Below, in pieces: positions 9,279 through 17,654 of a stretch of DNA of 64,000 nt. Numbering within the stretch: position 1 is the first letter of the stretch; the number at the start of each line of letters is the position of its first letter. The position numbers and the translations under genes were made by a program. The DNA is taken from contig NZ_CP064686.1 of NCBI RefSeq assembly GCF_023100905.1, positions 496,001 to 560,000 of the forward strand, in the 5' to 3' direction. This DNA comes from Bradyrhizobium sp. 4 (GTDB lineage: Bacteria; Pseudomonadota; Alphaproteobacteria; Rhizobiales; Xanthobacteraceae). The notes under the pieces are model-generated. The model was not told where the DNA came from, made no database searches, and saw only the letters and a list, made by a program, of their open reading frames with translations.

Positions 9279-10130
9279 CTAGCGTGCAGCGAACGGCGCC
9301 AGCACGTCCTTGCAGGCGGGCGACAACGACGCGGCGTTGCTGGCAACGCATTGGATGATCCGACCGCCACCTGGCGCCACGCTGCCGCACAGCGTGCGGA
9401 CATCCTCGCGACATGCGGACTGGACGATGAACAGCTCTTCGCGTGGCCGCAGCGGGCGCAGCACGATCACGGCGGGCGCGGCTGCCGGTGCTGCTGCCGC
9501 TGCAGGAGCTGCGCCCGCAGGTGCCGCCGTTGCTGCCGCGCCACCGCCGGCCGCGGCGCTCACGGCCTTCTCGCAGGCCGGCGAAACCCTTGCCTTGTTC
9601 TTCTCCAGGCATTCGAGCGCGGGCGCGCCGCCCGGCGGGACGCTGGCGCACACCTTGGGATAATCGGCGCGGCACGCGCTCTTGACGGCAGCGACCTGCG
9701 CGCTGCTCGGCTGTTTGGTCGCCGGGGCGGCTGCGGCGGCCTTGGGCGCGGCAGCCGGCTTTGCGGCGGGAGCGGTTTCAGCCTTCGGCGCGGCAGGCGC
9801 GGTCTCCGCCTTGGGTGCAGCCTCCTTGGGTGCAGCTTCGGTCTTCGGCGCGGCTTCGGCCTTCGGCGCCGCAGCTGGCTCGACGGCGCGAACCGCGGTT
9901 TGGCATCCGGAGGACAGGCCCGACATGTTCTTCTGCAGACATTGATAAGCTTCCACACCGCCCGGCGTGACGCTCGAACAGTGCGCGATGAAGTCCGAGC
10001 GGCATGCGGAGCGGATCGCGCTCTTCTGCGCCTCGGTCGGTGCTTGTGCGAACGCGCCTGCTGCAGTTGCGAAGAGAGCCGCCGCCAGCAACGTCCCGCG
10101 TGCCGACGCATGTTTCAACATGTTGAACAT
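9279..10130 (-). CDS. Secreted cysteine-rich-repeat protein with Ala/Pro/Lys linker
   Basis: About 283 aa when started at the ATG at 10130, which gives a clean signal peptide (cleavage after GAFAQA); the frame extends 30 residues upstream without a signal-like sequence. Three repeats resemble the Cys-rich GLG1-type unit: a SACR or SACRxD start, an inner Cys, a P(P)GG turn, a CLxxN-type Cys, and a final LSxxC or VSPxC. A long linker built of AAPKAE-like units joins repeats 1 and 2. Probably periplasmic or surface exposed, with disulfides. Function unknown. Confidence 0.72.
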   Translation of the reverse strand: MFNMLKHASARGTLLAAALFATAAGAFAQAPTEAQKSAIRSACRSDFIAHCSSVTPGGVEAYQCLQKNMSGLSSGCQTAVRAVEPAAAPKAEAAPKTEAAPKEAAPKAETAPAAPKAETAPAAKPAAAPKAAAAAPATKQPSSAQVAAVKSACRADYPKVCASVPPGGAPALECLEKNKARVSPACEKAVSAAAGGGAAATAAPAGAAPAAAAAPAAAPAVIVLRPLRPREELFIVQSACREDVRTLCGSVAPGGGRIIQCVASNAASLSPACKDVLAPFAAR

Positions 10131-10282
10131 CTGAGTGAATTCCCGCCCTGTCGATAACGCCGACAATTTTTCAAATGTGATGCAAACAATCGTCGCGGGT
10201 GATGCCGCGCGCGGCATCATTGGCCGCCGCGACCTCTACCGCAAGTAGATTTTGGCTTTGCAATTGCGACGTAACTACGTCG

Positions 10283-11284
10283 TCAGAGCTTGACCATCCG
10301 CTTGCCGCGGTTGTCGCCCGCCAGCAATCCGATCAGCGCCTTCGGCGTGTTCTCGAGGCCGTCGATGATGTCCTCCTGCACCTTCAGCTTGCCGGATGTG
10401 ACCCAGGCCTGGAGGTCGACGAGGGCGCGCTGGCTTTCCTTCATGTAGTCCATCACGATGAAGCCCTGCATGACGAGCCGTTTCACCACGATCAGGCCGG
10501 GCACGCCGCGCGGGCCGTGTGCCGAGGGCGCGCCGTCATATTGCGAGATCGCGCCGCAGCAGGCGATGCGGCCGTAATTGTTCATCTGCGGCAGGCAGGC
10601 TTCGAGAATGTCGCCGCCGACATTGTCGAAATAGACGTCGATGCCCTTCGGAGCTGCCGCGCGCAACGCCTTGAACACCGCGCCGTCCTTGTAGTCGACG
10701 GCTGCATCGAAGCCGAGCTCGGAGGTCAGCCAGTTGCACTTGTCGGCGCCGCCGGCGATGCCGACCACGCGGCATCCCTTGATCTTCGCGATCTGCCCGA
10801 CGATCGAGCCGACCGAGCCCGCGGCCGCGGAGACCACGACCGTCTCGCCCTCTTTGGGCTTGCCGATCTCCAGCAGTCCGAAATAAGCCGTGAGGCCGGC
10901 GATGCCGAACACGCTGAGCAGATGCGTCATCGGCTCGAGCTTCGGCATCTTGGTGAGGTGCTTGGCGGGCACTGCCGCCAACTCCTGCCAGCCGGTGTCG
11001 CCGAACACGATGTCGCCCGGCGCAAGCCCCGGCGCCTTCGAGCTGACGACCTCGGCGATGGCGCCGCCGGCCATCACGCTGTTGGCTTCGACTGCTGAAC
11101 GATAGGTCGCGCCGTGCATCCAGGCGCGGTTGGCGGCGTCGAGCGAGATGTATCGCACGCGCAGCAAGGCCTCGCCGTCCTTCGGCTCGGGCACCGCACC
11201 TTCGACCAGCTTGAAGTGCTCGGGGCCGAGCTTGCCGCTGGGCTTTTCCACCAAAAGAATCTGACGATTGACGCTGCCGCTCAT
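10283..11284 (-). CDS. NADP-dependent oxidoreductase, MDR family (YncB/curcumin-reductase-like)
   Basis: A 333-aa medium-chain reductase. The GroES-like N-terminal domain contains LLRVRYISLDAANRAWM; the NADP-binding motif VVVSAAAGSVGSIVGQIAK lies near the middle, followed by GCRVVGIAGG. It lacks the zinc-binding cysteines of alcohol dehydrogenases, as expected for the leukotriene B4 / curcumin reductase branch that reduces activated double bonds. I chose the ATG at 11284 because it has a strong ribosome binding site (GAGGGGAA); the open frame runs 47 codons further without one. Physiological substrate unknown. Confidence 0.87.
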   Translation of the reverse strand: MSGSVNRQILLVEKPSGKLGPEHFKLVEGAVPEPKDGEALLRVRYISLDAANRAWMHGATYRSAVEANSVMAGGAIAEVVSSKAPGLAPGDIVFGDTGWQELAAVPAKHLTKMPKLEPMTHLLSVFGIAGLTAYFGLLEIGKPKEGETVVVSAAAGSVGSIVGQIAKIKGCRVVGIAGGADKCNWLTSELGFDAAVDYKDGAVFKALRAAAPKGIDVYFDNVGGDILEACLPQMNNYGRIACCGAISQYDGAPSAHGPRGVPGLIVVKRLVMQGFIVMDYMKESQRALVDLQAWVTSGKLKVQEDIIDGLENTPKALIGLLAGDNRGKRMVKL

Positions 11285-11492
11285 GATGTTTCCCCTCGGT
11301 CGTTTGACGATTATTGATGCAGCTGCCGCAAGAAAAACGTGCAAGCCGCTTTCGTTGTGCGCTGCATGAAGGCTAGATCGCGGGCGCCAGTTTCGCAACG
11401 GGAACATCCGCCCCGACGATCGCACGCCAAGCGTGTTGCGCAGCCGTCATATCTGCGACATCATGAAGCGGTCGGTGTAGCGGGGGTGTTCA

Positions 11493-12788
11493 ATGTCGAA
11501 CAGGTTTACGCAATTCATTCTGGTGGCGATGGTGCTCGGCATCATCATGGGCGCGGCGATCTACAACTTCCTGCCCGATACGCGGGGCGATTGGGCCTCG
11601 TCCATCAACCTGATCGCCGTGATTTTCCTGCGCCTGATCAAGATGATCATCGCGCCGCTGGTGTTTGCGACCCTGGTCGGCGGCATTGCTCATATGGGTT
11701 CGGGCTCCAAGCTCGGCCGCATCTTCGCCAAGACCATGGGCTGGTTCGTCAGCGCCTCTTTCGTCTCGCTGATGCTCGGCCTCGTGATGGTCAATCTGCT
11801 CCAGCCCGGCGCGAATTTCCCGGGTACGCTGCCTGACAAGGCGCAGTCGACCGGCCTGCCGGTTTCCGCCTTCTCGATCGAAAAATTCCTGACCCATCTG
11901 ATCCCGACCTCGATCGCGGACGCGATGGCGCAGAACGAGATCCTGCAGATCGTGATCTTCGCCGTGTTCTTCTCGGTGGCGATGGGTTCGATGCCCGAGC
12001 GCTCCAAGCCGATCCTGGCGCTGATCGACGATATCGGCCACATCATGCTCAAGGTGACGGGCTATGTGATGCTGTTCGCGCCGTTCGCGGTCTGGGCCGC
12101 CATCACCGCGACGGTTGCCAAGAACGGCCTGCTGGTGCTCTGGAAGCTCATCGTCTTCATGGGTGGCTTCTATCTCTCGCTCGCGCTGCTGTGGGGCATC
12201 CTGGTGGTCGTGGGCTTCATCGTGATCGGGCCGCGCTACGCCCATCTGCTGAAGCTGATCCGCGAGCCGCTGATGATCGCGTTCTCCACCGCGAGCTCCG
12301 AAGCGGCCTATCCGAAAACCCTGGAGGGGCTGAACAAGTTCGGCGCCTCGTCGCGGATATCGAGCTTCGTGCTGCCGCTCGGCTATTCCTTCAATCTCGA
12401 CGGCACCATGATGTACTGCACCTTCGCGAGCGTCTTCATCGCGCAGAGCTACCACATCGACATGCCGCTCGGCACCCAGCTCGCGATGCTGGCGACCCTG
12501 ATGATCACCTCGAAGGGCGTCGCCGGCGTGCCGCGCGCTTCCCTCGTGGTGATCGCCTCGACGCTGTCGCAGTTCGGCATCCCCGAGGCAGGCCTGTTGA
12601 TGATCATGGGTATCGACACCTTCCTCGACATGGGCCGCAGCGCCACCAACGTGATCGGCAACACGCTCGCGACCTCGGTGGTAGCCAAGTGGGAAGGCGA
12701 ACTCGGGCCCGAGCACGAGCTTGAGCCGGGCGATGCCGTGCCGGGGGACATGATCCCCGGCGAAGTGCCTGCGATGGCCGGCCATTGA
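11493..12788 (+). CDS. Dicarboxylate/amino acid:cation symporter (DAACS family)
   Basis: A 431-aa inner-membrane sodium or proton symporter with about eight membrane helices and two re-entrant hairpins. Diagnostic motifs are the serine-rich hairpin FSTASSEAAYPKTLE, the helix-7 NLDGTMMYCTF and the helix-8 region MGIDTFLDMGRSATNVIGN, which carries the substrate-binding Asp and Asn. Substrate is probably glutamate/aspartate or C4-dicarboxylates. A gene for a glutamate-type periplasmic binding protein starts only 12 bases downstream, an unusual pairing for this family. Confidence 0.9.
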   Translation: MSNRFTQFILVAMVLGIIMGAAIYNFLPDTRGDWASSINLIAVIFLRLIKMIIAPLVFATLVGGIAHMGSGSKLGRIFAKTMGWFVSASFVSLMLGLVMVNLLQPGANFPGTLPDKAQSTGLPVSAFSIEKFLTHLIPTSIADAMAQNEILQIVIFAVFFSVAMGSMPERSKPILALIDDIGHIMLKVTGYVMLFAPFAVWAAITATVAKNGLLVLWKLIVFMGGFYLSLALLWGILVVVGFIVIGPRYAHLLKLIREPLMIAFSTASSEAAYPKTLEGLNKFGASSRISSFVLPLGYSFNLDGTMMYCTFASVFIAQSYHIDMPLGTQLAMLATLMITSKGVAGVPRASLVVIASTLSQFGIPEAGLLMIMGIDTFLDMGRSATNVIGNTLATSVVAKWEGELGPEHELEPGDAVPGDMIPGEVPAMAGH

Positions 12789-12800
12789 TCGGAGTGCATC

Positions 12801-13721
12801 ATGCGCCTTTCAATGGCGATATCGGGCGGCTTGTTGCTGGCAGCGTGCCAGCTGGCCACGGGTGCCTCCGCCCAGACCGGTGGCAGCGAAGGGCTTAGCC
12901 CGACGCTGTCAGCGATCAAGACCGCGCACACCGTGCGGCTCGGCTATCGCGAGAGCTCGCCGCCGTTCTCCTTCCTCGATCAGGCCAACCGGCCGATCGG
13001 CTACAGCCTCGAGCTTTGCGAGGCCATCGTCGAGGAGATCGGCGTCGAGGTCGACGATCCCAATCTCAAGATCGCCTACGTCAAGGTCACCTCGGATGAC
13101 CGCATCGACGCCGTGCTCCAGAACAAGATCGACCTGGAATGCGGCTCGACCACGGCCAATGCCGAGCGCGGCAAGCGCGTCGCCTTCTCGCCGCTGATGT
13201 TCGTTGCCGGCACCAAACTGATGGTGCCGAAGGCGTCCAGCGTCCAGTCACTGGCTGATCTGAAGGGCAAGACTATCGTGGTGACGAAGGGGACCACCAA
13301 CGAGCAGGCGATCCAGGCGGCCGACAAGAAGTCCTCGTTGGGACTGACCATCGTTGTCGGTGCCGATCACGAACAGTCATACCAGATGCTCGTCGACGGC
13401 AAGGCCGATGCGTTTGCGACCGACGACATCCTGCTGTCCAGCCTGATCGTGCGCCACAAGGCACAGGACAAGTTCCGCGTCACCGGCGATTACCTGTCCT
13501 ACGATCCCTACGGCATCATGTTCCGCAAGGGCGAGCCGCAACTGACGGCCGTGGTCGATCGCACCTTCCGCAAGCTCGGCTCCAACCACGACCTCGTTCC
13601 GCTCTACAACAAATGGTTCACCGCAAGGCTTCCGACCGGCGAACGGCTGAACGTGCCGATCTCGCTGCAGCTGGAGGAAGCCTTCAAGGCGATGGACGAT
13701 TCTGCGAGCGCGAATAACTAG
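12801..13721 (+). CDS. Amino acid ABC-type periplasmic binding protein (GltI-like)
   Basis: A 306-aa secreted protein with a signal peptide (cleavage near ATGASAQ, about residue 25). The mature domain opens with VRLGYRESSPPFSFLD and contains DRIDAVLQNKIDLECGSTTA, closely resembling GltI-type glutamate/aspartate binding proteins (SBP_bac_3). No ABC permease or ATPase gene lies nearby; instead it follows a DAACS symporter by 12 bases, so both are probably on one transcript. It may supply ligand to the symporter, serve a distant ABC system, or act in sensing. Confidence 0.87.
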   Translation: MRLSMAISGGLLLAACQLATGASAQTGGSEGLSPTLSAIKTAHTVRLGYRESSPPFSFLDQANRPIGYSLELCEAIVEEIGVEVDDPNLKIAYVKVTSDDRIDAVLQNKIDLECGSTTANAERGKRVAFSPLMFVAGTKLMVPKASSVQSLADLKGKTIVVTKGTTNEQAIQAADKKSSLGLTIVVGADHEQSYQMLVDGKADAFATDDILLSSLIVRHKAQDKFRVTGDYLSYDPYGIMFRKGEPQLTAVVDRTFRKLGSNHDLVPLYNKWFTARLPTGERLNVPISLQLEEAFKAMDDSASANN

Positions 13722-13745
13722 TGCCTGTGCGACGAGCGCCGCTGC

Positions 13746-13772
13746 GCCCTCTCCCTTTACAAGGGAGAGGGC
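13746..13772. terminator. Perfect 12-bp palindrome between convergent genes
   Basis: GCCCTCTCCCTT and its exact inverse flank a 3-base loop (TAC). It lies 24 bases after the binding-protein stop and 22 bases before the convergent NTF2-like stop, so it can fold in both transcripts. No T-run. The core CCCTCTCC recurs in the palindrome at 32233-32266, suggesting a dispersed repeat that may serve as a terminator. Confidence 0.5.
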
Positions 13773-13793
13773 CTGGCAACGATCAGCGCGTGC

Positions 13794-14159
13794 TCACGCG
13801 CCTGCGGGCACCTGGTCCAGAAATCCCGTGATGCTCCTGATGCGGCCGTCCTTCAGCACGGCGAAATCAGTCCCCTTGATCGGGCTGTCGATGCCATCGG
13901 GACCAAGGCCCCAACTGAAGCGGACATGGTCGCCGTAGCCGTTGGGCTCGCCGATCAGCTTGAACTTGAAATCGGGAAAGCGCTGCTGCACGCCTGCGAT
14001 CAGCGCATCGACGCCGTCATGGCCATCCCCCTTCATCAGGGGATCGACATAGCTCGCATCCGCCGTCCAGTTCTGGCTCAGCAGTTCGCGCCGGCGGCCG
14101 GCTGCACGTTCGTTCCAGAGATCGATGTAGCGGCGGGCGATGGTGATGGGGTCGGTCAT
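13794..14159 (-). CDS. NTF2-like / SnoaL-like domain protein
   Basis: A 121-aa single-domain protein with the NTF2-like cone fold pattern: N-terminal helix ITIARRYIDLWNE, then DASYVDPLMKGDGHDGVDAL, then strands ending in GRIRSITGFLDQVP. Such proteins act as small isomerases, cyclases or ligand-binding proteins, and the fold alone does not give the reaction. No signal peptide, so cytoplasmic. It is on the same strand as RidA, with a 158-base gap holding a short palindrome. Confidence 0.75.
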   Translation of the reverse strand: MTDPITIARRYIDLWNERAAGRRRELLSQNWTADASYVDPLMKGDGHDGVDALIAGVQQRFPDFKFKLIGEPNGYGDHVRFSWGLGPDGIDSPIKGTDFAVLKDGRIRSITGFLDQVPAGA

Positions 14160-14246
14160 TGTCGTCTCCTTCGATGGCGCCGTGTCGTTCGGCTGACCTG
14201 ACTATCGAAGGTTTGCGCGCGCTGATCGATTACCTCGGAGGTCATG

Positions 14247-14286
14247 CGCATGATCCGGGAAGGCGGTTTCCCGATCGGATCATGCG
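14247..14286. repeat. Family F palindrome, variant copy
   Basis: CGCATGATCC at 14247-14256 is the exact inverse of GGATCATGCG at 14277-14286, with GGGAA/TTCCC pairing inside. It resembles the element at 26700-26748, which has the same GCATGATCCGG start and ends in ATCATGC. It lies in the gap between ridA and the NTF2-like gene. Probably a dispersed REP-like repeat. Confidence 0.6.
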
Positions 14287-14317
14287 TCGACAAGCGCGCG
14301 CAAATGTCGTCGCGAAC

Positions 14318-14668
14318 TTACTTCGCCGCGGTGACCATGATTTCGACGGTGTATTGGGCTGCCGCGAGCTTGGCTTCGACGGTGGCGCGTGCCGGCGTGT
14401 TGCCGGGCGAGACCCAGGCGTCCCACACCGCGTTCATCTCGCCAAACGTCTTCATGTCGGTGATGTAGATCGTGGCCGAGAGCAGCTTCGACTTGTCGGT
14501 GCCCGCTTTGGCGAGATGGCTGTCGATGGTCGCCAGGATGTCCTGGGTCTGCTTCGTCACGCTTTCGCCTGCGGCGTTGTTGGCGACGACACCGGCGAGA
14601 TAGACGGTGTTGCCGTGCACCACGACCTGGCTCATGCGCGGGCCGGTTTCAAGACGCTGAATGCTCAT
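14318..14668 (-). CDS. RidA family protein (enamine/imine deaminase-like)
   Basis: A 116-aa member of the YjgF/YER057c/UK114 (RidA) fold, seen in VVVHGNTVYLAGVVANN near the N-terminus, TKQTQDILATIDSHLAKAG in the middle helix and NTPARATVEAKLA near the end. Canonical RidA hydrolyses reactive 2-aminoacrylate-type enamines to keto acids. The conserved Arg in the PARATV motif is present. Cytoplasmic, trimeric in characterised homologues. It follows the esterase gene on the same strand; specific role unknown. Confidence 0.87.
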   Translation of the reverse strand: MSIQRLETGPRMSQVVVHGNTVYLAGVVANNAAGESVTKQTQDILATIDSHLAKAGTDKSKLLSATIYITDMKTFGEMNAVWDAWVSPGNTPARATVEAKLAAAQYTVEIMVTAAK

Positions 14669-14729
14669 TGGGGTCTCCTTTGAATGGCGGCCCTGTCTAG
14701 CGCAGCGGCTTGCCTCGTGCCACCCCAGG

Positions 14730-14777
14730 CACGCATGCGTTGCCGGGCACGCATGCGTCGCCGGCTATGCATGCGCT
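14730..14777. repeat. Three tandem copies of an 18-bp repeat
   Basis: The 10-mer ACGCATGCGT at 14731 recurs at 14749, and a variant (ATGCATGCGC) occurs at 14767, giving an exact 18-base period; intervening bases (TGCCGGGC, CGCCGGCT) are similar. Each unit contains the palindrome GCATGC. The array lies in the short gap between ridA and the convergently read end of the esterase. Possible slippage locus or protein-binding array. Confidence 0.65.
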
Positions 14778-14782
14778 GCACT

Positions 14783-15703
14783 TCAAGGAAACTGGCCGAA
14801 GAACGTCCAGATCGTCTCGGCGGCGTCGATGTCGCCGTTCTGCGATCCGAGCAAGCTGGCGGCGACCTTCGGGAAGCGGGCATCCGGAGAAAATCCGGGC
14901 ATGCGGTGACCGCCTTGATTGATGCGATAAAGCACGACGTCGTGCCCTCCAGGACAGCGCGACGAGATCCGTGTCACCGTGGACTGATCTGCGGGCGCCC
15001 TGTCGGGCAAATCGGTCGCGTCGGCGTTGTCGGTCTCGCAGCCGTTGAGCTTGCGCCAGAACGCAAGCGTCTCGTCGGTGGACCAGAACCCGTCTGCGGC
15101 ATAATAGCTCGATCCGCGGCCGCCCTCGTAGGGGACCAGCGGATCGGCGGTGCCGTTCATCAGCAGCATCGGCAGCGGCCGCGACGGATGGCACGTGACC
15201 GCGGCCTCATCGGTGAGGTTCATGCTCACGCTCGCGCCGGCAGCAAACAGATCGGCGCGGGCACAGACCAGCGTCATGGCCATGGCGCCGCCATTGGAGA
15301 TGCCGGTGACATAGACGCGGCGAGGATCGGCGGTGCCGCTCGCCACCAGCTTCTCGACGAGCTTTGCGATGAAGGCGACGTCGTCGGTGCCCGCGGGCGG
15401 GCCACGGAGCGCCGGTCCCGCCTTGGTCCTCGCATCGGCCCATGCGTGGTTGAGGCCATCAGGAAAGACCACGGCAAACCCTTCGCGCTTTGCGACCTGC
15501 GGCCACGCCGTCCGTGTCATCATGTCGGCGCCGCGCTGGGTCTTGCCATGCAGCACGACGACGAGCGGCACGAGCCGCTTCGTTGGCAGTTGCACAGTGT
15601 AGGACCGCTTCACGCCGTCGATGTCGATCGTGTCGGCGGACGCAGCCGAAGTGGCGGCCAATGCCGCGACAAACGCCGCGATGCGCGTTCGCCGCCGCAT
15701 CAT
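14783..15703 (-). CDS. PHB-depolymerase-type esterase (LpqC family), secreted
   Basis: A 306-aa alpha/beta hydrolase with an N-terminal signal peptide (cleavage near TSAASAD). Signature elements are the oxyanion region VVLHGKTQRGADMM, the nucleophile elbow GISNGGAMAM with the catalytic Ser, an Asp in NGTADPLVPYEGG and a His near the end in NQGGHRMPG. This is the pattern of the polyhydroxybutyrate depolymerase/feruloyl esterase-like LpqC family (COG3509). The start codon directly follows the stop of the upstream flavoprotein gene, so they are one transcription unit. Substrate unknown. Confidence 0.85.
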   Translation of the reverse strand: MMRRRTRIAAFVAALAATSAASADTIDIDGVKRSYTVQLPTKRLVPLVVVLHGKTQRGADMMTRTAWPQVAKREGFAVVFPDGLNHAWADARTKAGPALRGPPAGTDDVAFIAKLVEKLVASGTADPRRVYVTGISNGGAMAMTLVCARADLFAAGASVSMNLTDEAAVTCHPSRPLPMLLMNGTADPLVPYEGGRGSSYYAADGFWSTDETLAFWRKLNGCETDNADATDLPDRAPADQSTVTRISSRCPGGHDVVLYRINQGGHRMPGFSPDARFPKVAASLLGSQNGDIDAAETIWTFFGQFP

Positions 15704-17374
15704 CTAGCCCACGGCTTTCGCCGCGGCGCGGCCCGCATTGCGGCCCGAGAACAGGCAGCCGCCGAGGAACGTGCCTTCCAGCGAGCGATAGCCGTGCACG
15801 CCGCCGCCGCCGAAGCCGGCGGCTTCGCCCGCTGCATAGAGACCGGGGATGACGCTGCCCTCCTCGCCGAACACGCGCGAAGAGAGGTCGGTCTCGAAAC
15901 CGCCCAGCGTCTTGCGCGTGAGGATGTTGAGCTTGACCGCGATCAGTGGCCCTTGAGCGGGATCGAGGATGCGGTGCGGGGAGGCGGTGCGGATCAGCCT
16001 GTCGCCGATATAGCGCCGCGCATTGTGGATGTTCATCACCTGCGCATCCTTGACGTAAGGATTGGCGATCTCACGGTCGCGCGCCTCGATCTGCATCTTG
16101 ATGTGCTCGAGCTTGAGGAGGTCGCTGCCGGCCAGCTTGTTCATGGCCGCAACGAGATCCTCGATATTGTCGCGCACGATGAAGTCGACACCATGGCTTT
16201 TGAACGCTTCCACCGGCGCCGGCGCGCCCTTGTTGGTGGCGCGCTTGATGGTCATGCGCCAGCTCTTGCCGGTGAGGTCGGGGTTCTGCTCCGAGCCCGA
16301 CAGCGCAAACTCCTTCTTGATGATGCTCTGGGTCAGGATGAACCAGGAATAATCGTAGCCGGTGGACATGATGTATTGGAGCTGGCCGAGCGTGTCGGAG
16401 CCGGGAAACAACGGCGCCGGCAAGCGCGTGCCGGCGGCGTCGAACCACATCGAGGAGGGGCCGGGCAGGATGCGGATGCCGTGGCGCGGCCAGATCGGTG
16501 ACCAGTTCTGGATACCTTCGACATAATGCCACATGCGGTCGCGGTTGATCAGCCGCGCGCCTGCTTTCTCGGTGATGCCGATCATGCGGCCGTCCACATG
16601 CTCGGGCACGCCGGAGATCATGAATTTCGGCGGCGCACCGAGCCGCTTCGGCCAGTTCTGCCGCACCAGCTCGTGATTGCCGCCGATGCCGCCGGACGCC
16701 ACGATCACGGCTTGCGCCTTCAACGCAAACTCGCCGACGACGTTGCGCGATGAGCTCTTGCCGCGCTCGACATTATCCGGGGCGAGAATGGCGCCGCTGA
16801 CGCCATCCACCGTGCCGTTGGTGATCGAGAGCGCATCGACGCGACGGCGGAACCGGAAGCTCAGCCGGCCGCTTCTGACGGCCTCGCGCGCGCGGCGTTC
16901 GAACGGCTCGACGATGCCGGGCCCGGTGCCCCAGGTGACATGAAAGCGCGGTACCGAATTGCCGTGGCCCATGGCGTCATAGCCGCCGCGCTCGGCCCAT
17001 CCGACCACGGGGAAAATGCGATGGCCCATCGCGCGCAGCCACGCACGCTTCTCGCCGGCCGCGAACGCCACATAGGCCTCGGCCCATTGCCGCGGCCAGA
17101 AATCCTCGTCACGGTCGAAGCCGGCGGTGCCGAGCCAGTCCTGCATCGCGAGGTCGAAGGAGTCCTTGATGCCGAGCCGGCGCTGCTCCGGCGAATCGAC
17201 CAGGAACAATCCGCCGAACGACCAGAACGCCTGGCCGCCCAGCGACTGCTCGCCCTCCTGGTCGACCACGATCACGTTCTTGCCGGCGTCCGCGATCTCG
17301 GTTGCGGCCACGAGGCCCGACAGTCCTGCGCCGACAACGATGACGTCAGTCTCTTCAGCCATCTGTTCGGCCAT
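15704..17374 (-). CDS. FAD-binding dehydrogenase (KstD/fumarate-reductase-like flavoprotein)
   Basis: A 556-aa flavoprotein. The N-terminal Rossmann motif VIVVGAGLSGLVAATEIADA binds FAD. The C-terminal part has FETDLSSRVFGEEGSVIPGL and YAAGEAAGFGGGGVHGYRSL, as in the FAD_binding_2 family that includes 3-ketosteroid dehydrogenases and fumarate reductase-like enzymes; many rhizobial homologues are of unknown substrate. The ATG at 17374 has a strong ribosome binding site (AAGGGGGAAA). The esterase ATG follows its stop with no gap. Probably cytoplasmic. Confidence 0.83.
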   Translation of the reverse strand: MAEQMAEETDVIVVGAGLSGLVAATEIADAGKNVIVVDQEGEQSLGGQAFWSFGGLFLVDSPEQRRLGIKDSFDLAMQDWLGTAGFDRDEDFWPRQWAEAYVAFAAGEKRAWLRAMGHRIFPVVGWAERGGYDAMGHGNSVPRFHVTWGTGPGIVEPFERRAREAVRSGRLSFRFRRRVDALSITNGTVDGVSGAILAPDNVERGKSSSRNVVGEFALKAQAVIVASGGIGGNHELVRQNWPKRLGAPPKFMISGVPEHVDGRMIGITEKAGARLINRDRMWHYVEGIQNWSPIWPRHGIRILPGPSSMWFDAAGTRLPAPLFPGSDTLGQLQYIMSTGYDYSWFILTQSIIKKEFALSGSEQNPDLTGKSWRMTIKRATNKGAPAPVEAFKSHGVDFIVRDNIEDLVAAMNKLAGSDLLKLEHIKMQIEARDREIANPYVKDAQVMNIHNARRYIGDRLIRTASPHRILDPAQGPLIAVKLNILTRKTLGGFETDLSSRVFGEEGSVIPGLYAAGEAAGFGGGGVHGYRSLEGTFLGGCLFSGRNAGRAAAKAVG

Positions 17375-17654
17375 ATGTTTCCCCCTTCATGTGTCTCCCC
17401 TTCACAGGTTCCCCCCTGTAGTTGCCCGGATTGAAGCCGGCGGTTGCAACTGAGATCAAGAGTGTGCCGCGTAAGACATCGTTAACTTGTTCCACTTCGG
17501 GAAAAAGACCGGCTGAGTGCAGCGCCGGCGCAACACTGGATGTGAATTTGTTTTGAGCGAGCCGGCATGCCTAGACAAAACCGCGGTTACGACGGACCCT
17601 AGCAGGGCATCACCACCTGACACACAGATTCGAATTCGACTGGGGCGGGGGCCA

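Noticed and set aside
11490..12785. Long minus-strand open frame (431 codons) opposite the DAACS symporter
   Set aside because: It mirrors the symporter frame almost exactly, is rich in His, Asp and Arg without any domain, and arises from GC-rich codon bias.
14684..16501. 605-codon plus-strand frame over the esterase and flavoprotein genes
   Set aside because: Antisense to two clearly conserved minus-strand genes and Arg/Ala/His-rich with no domain.
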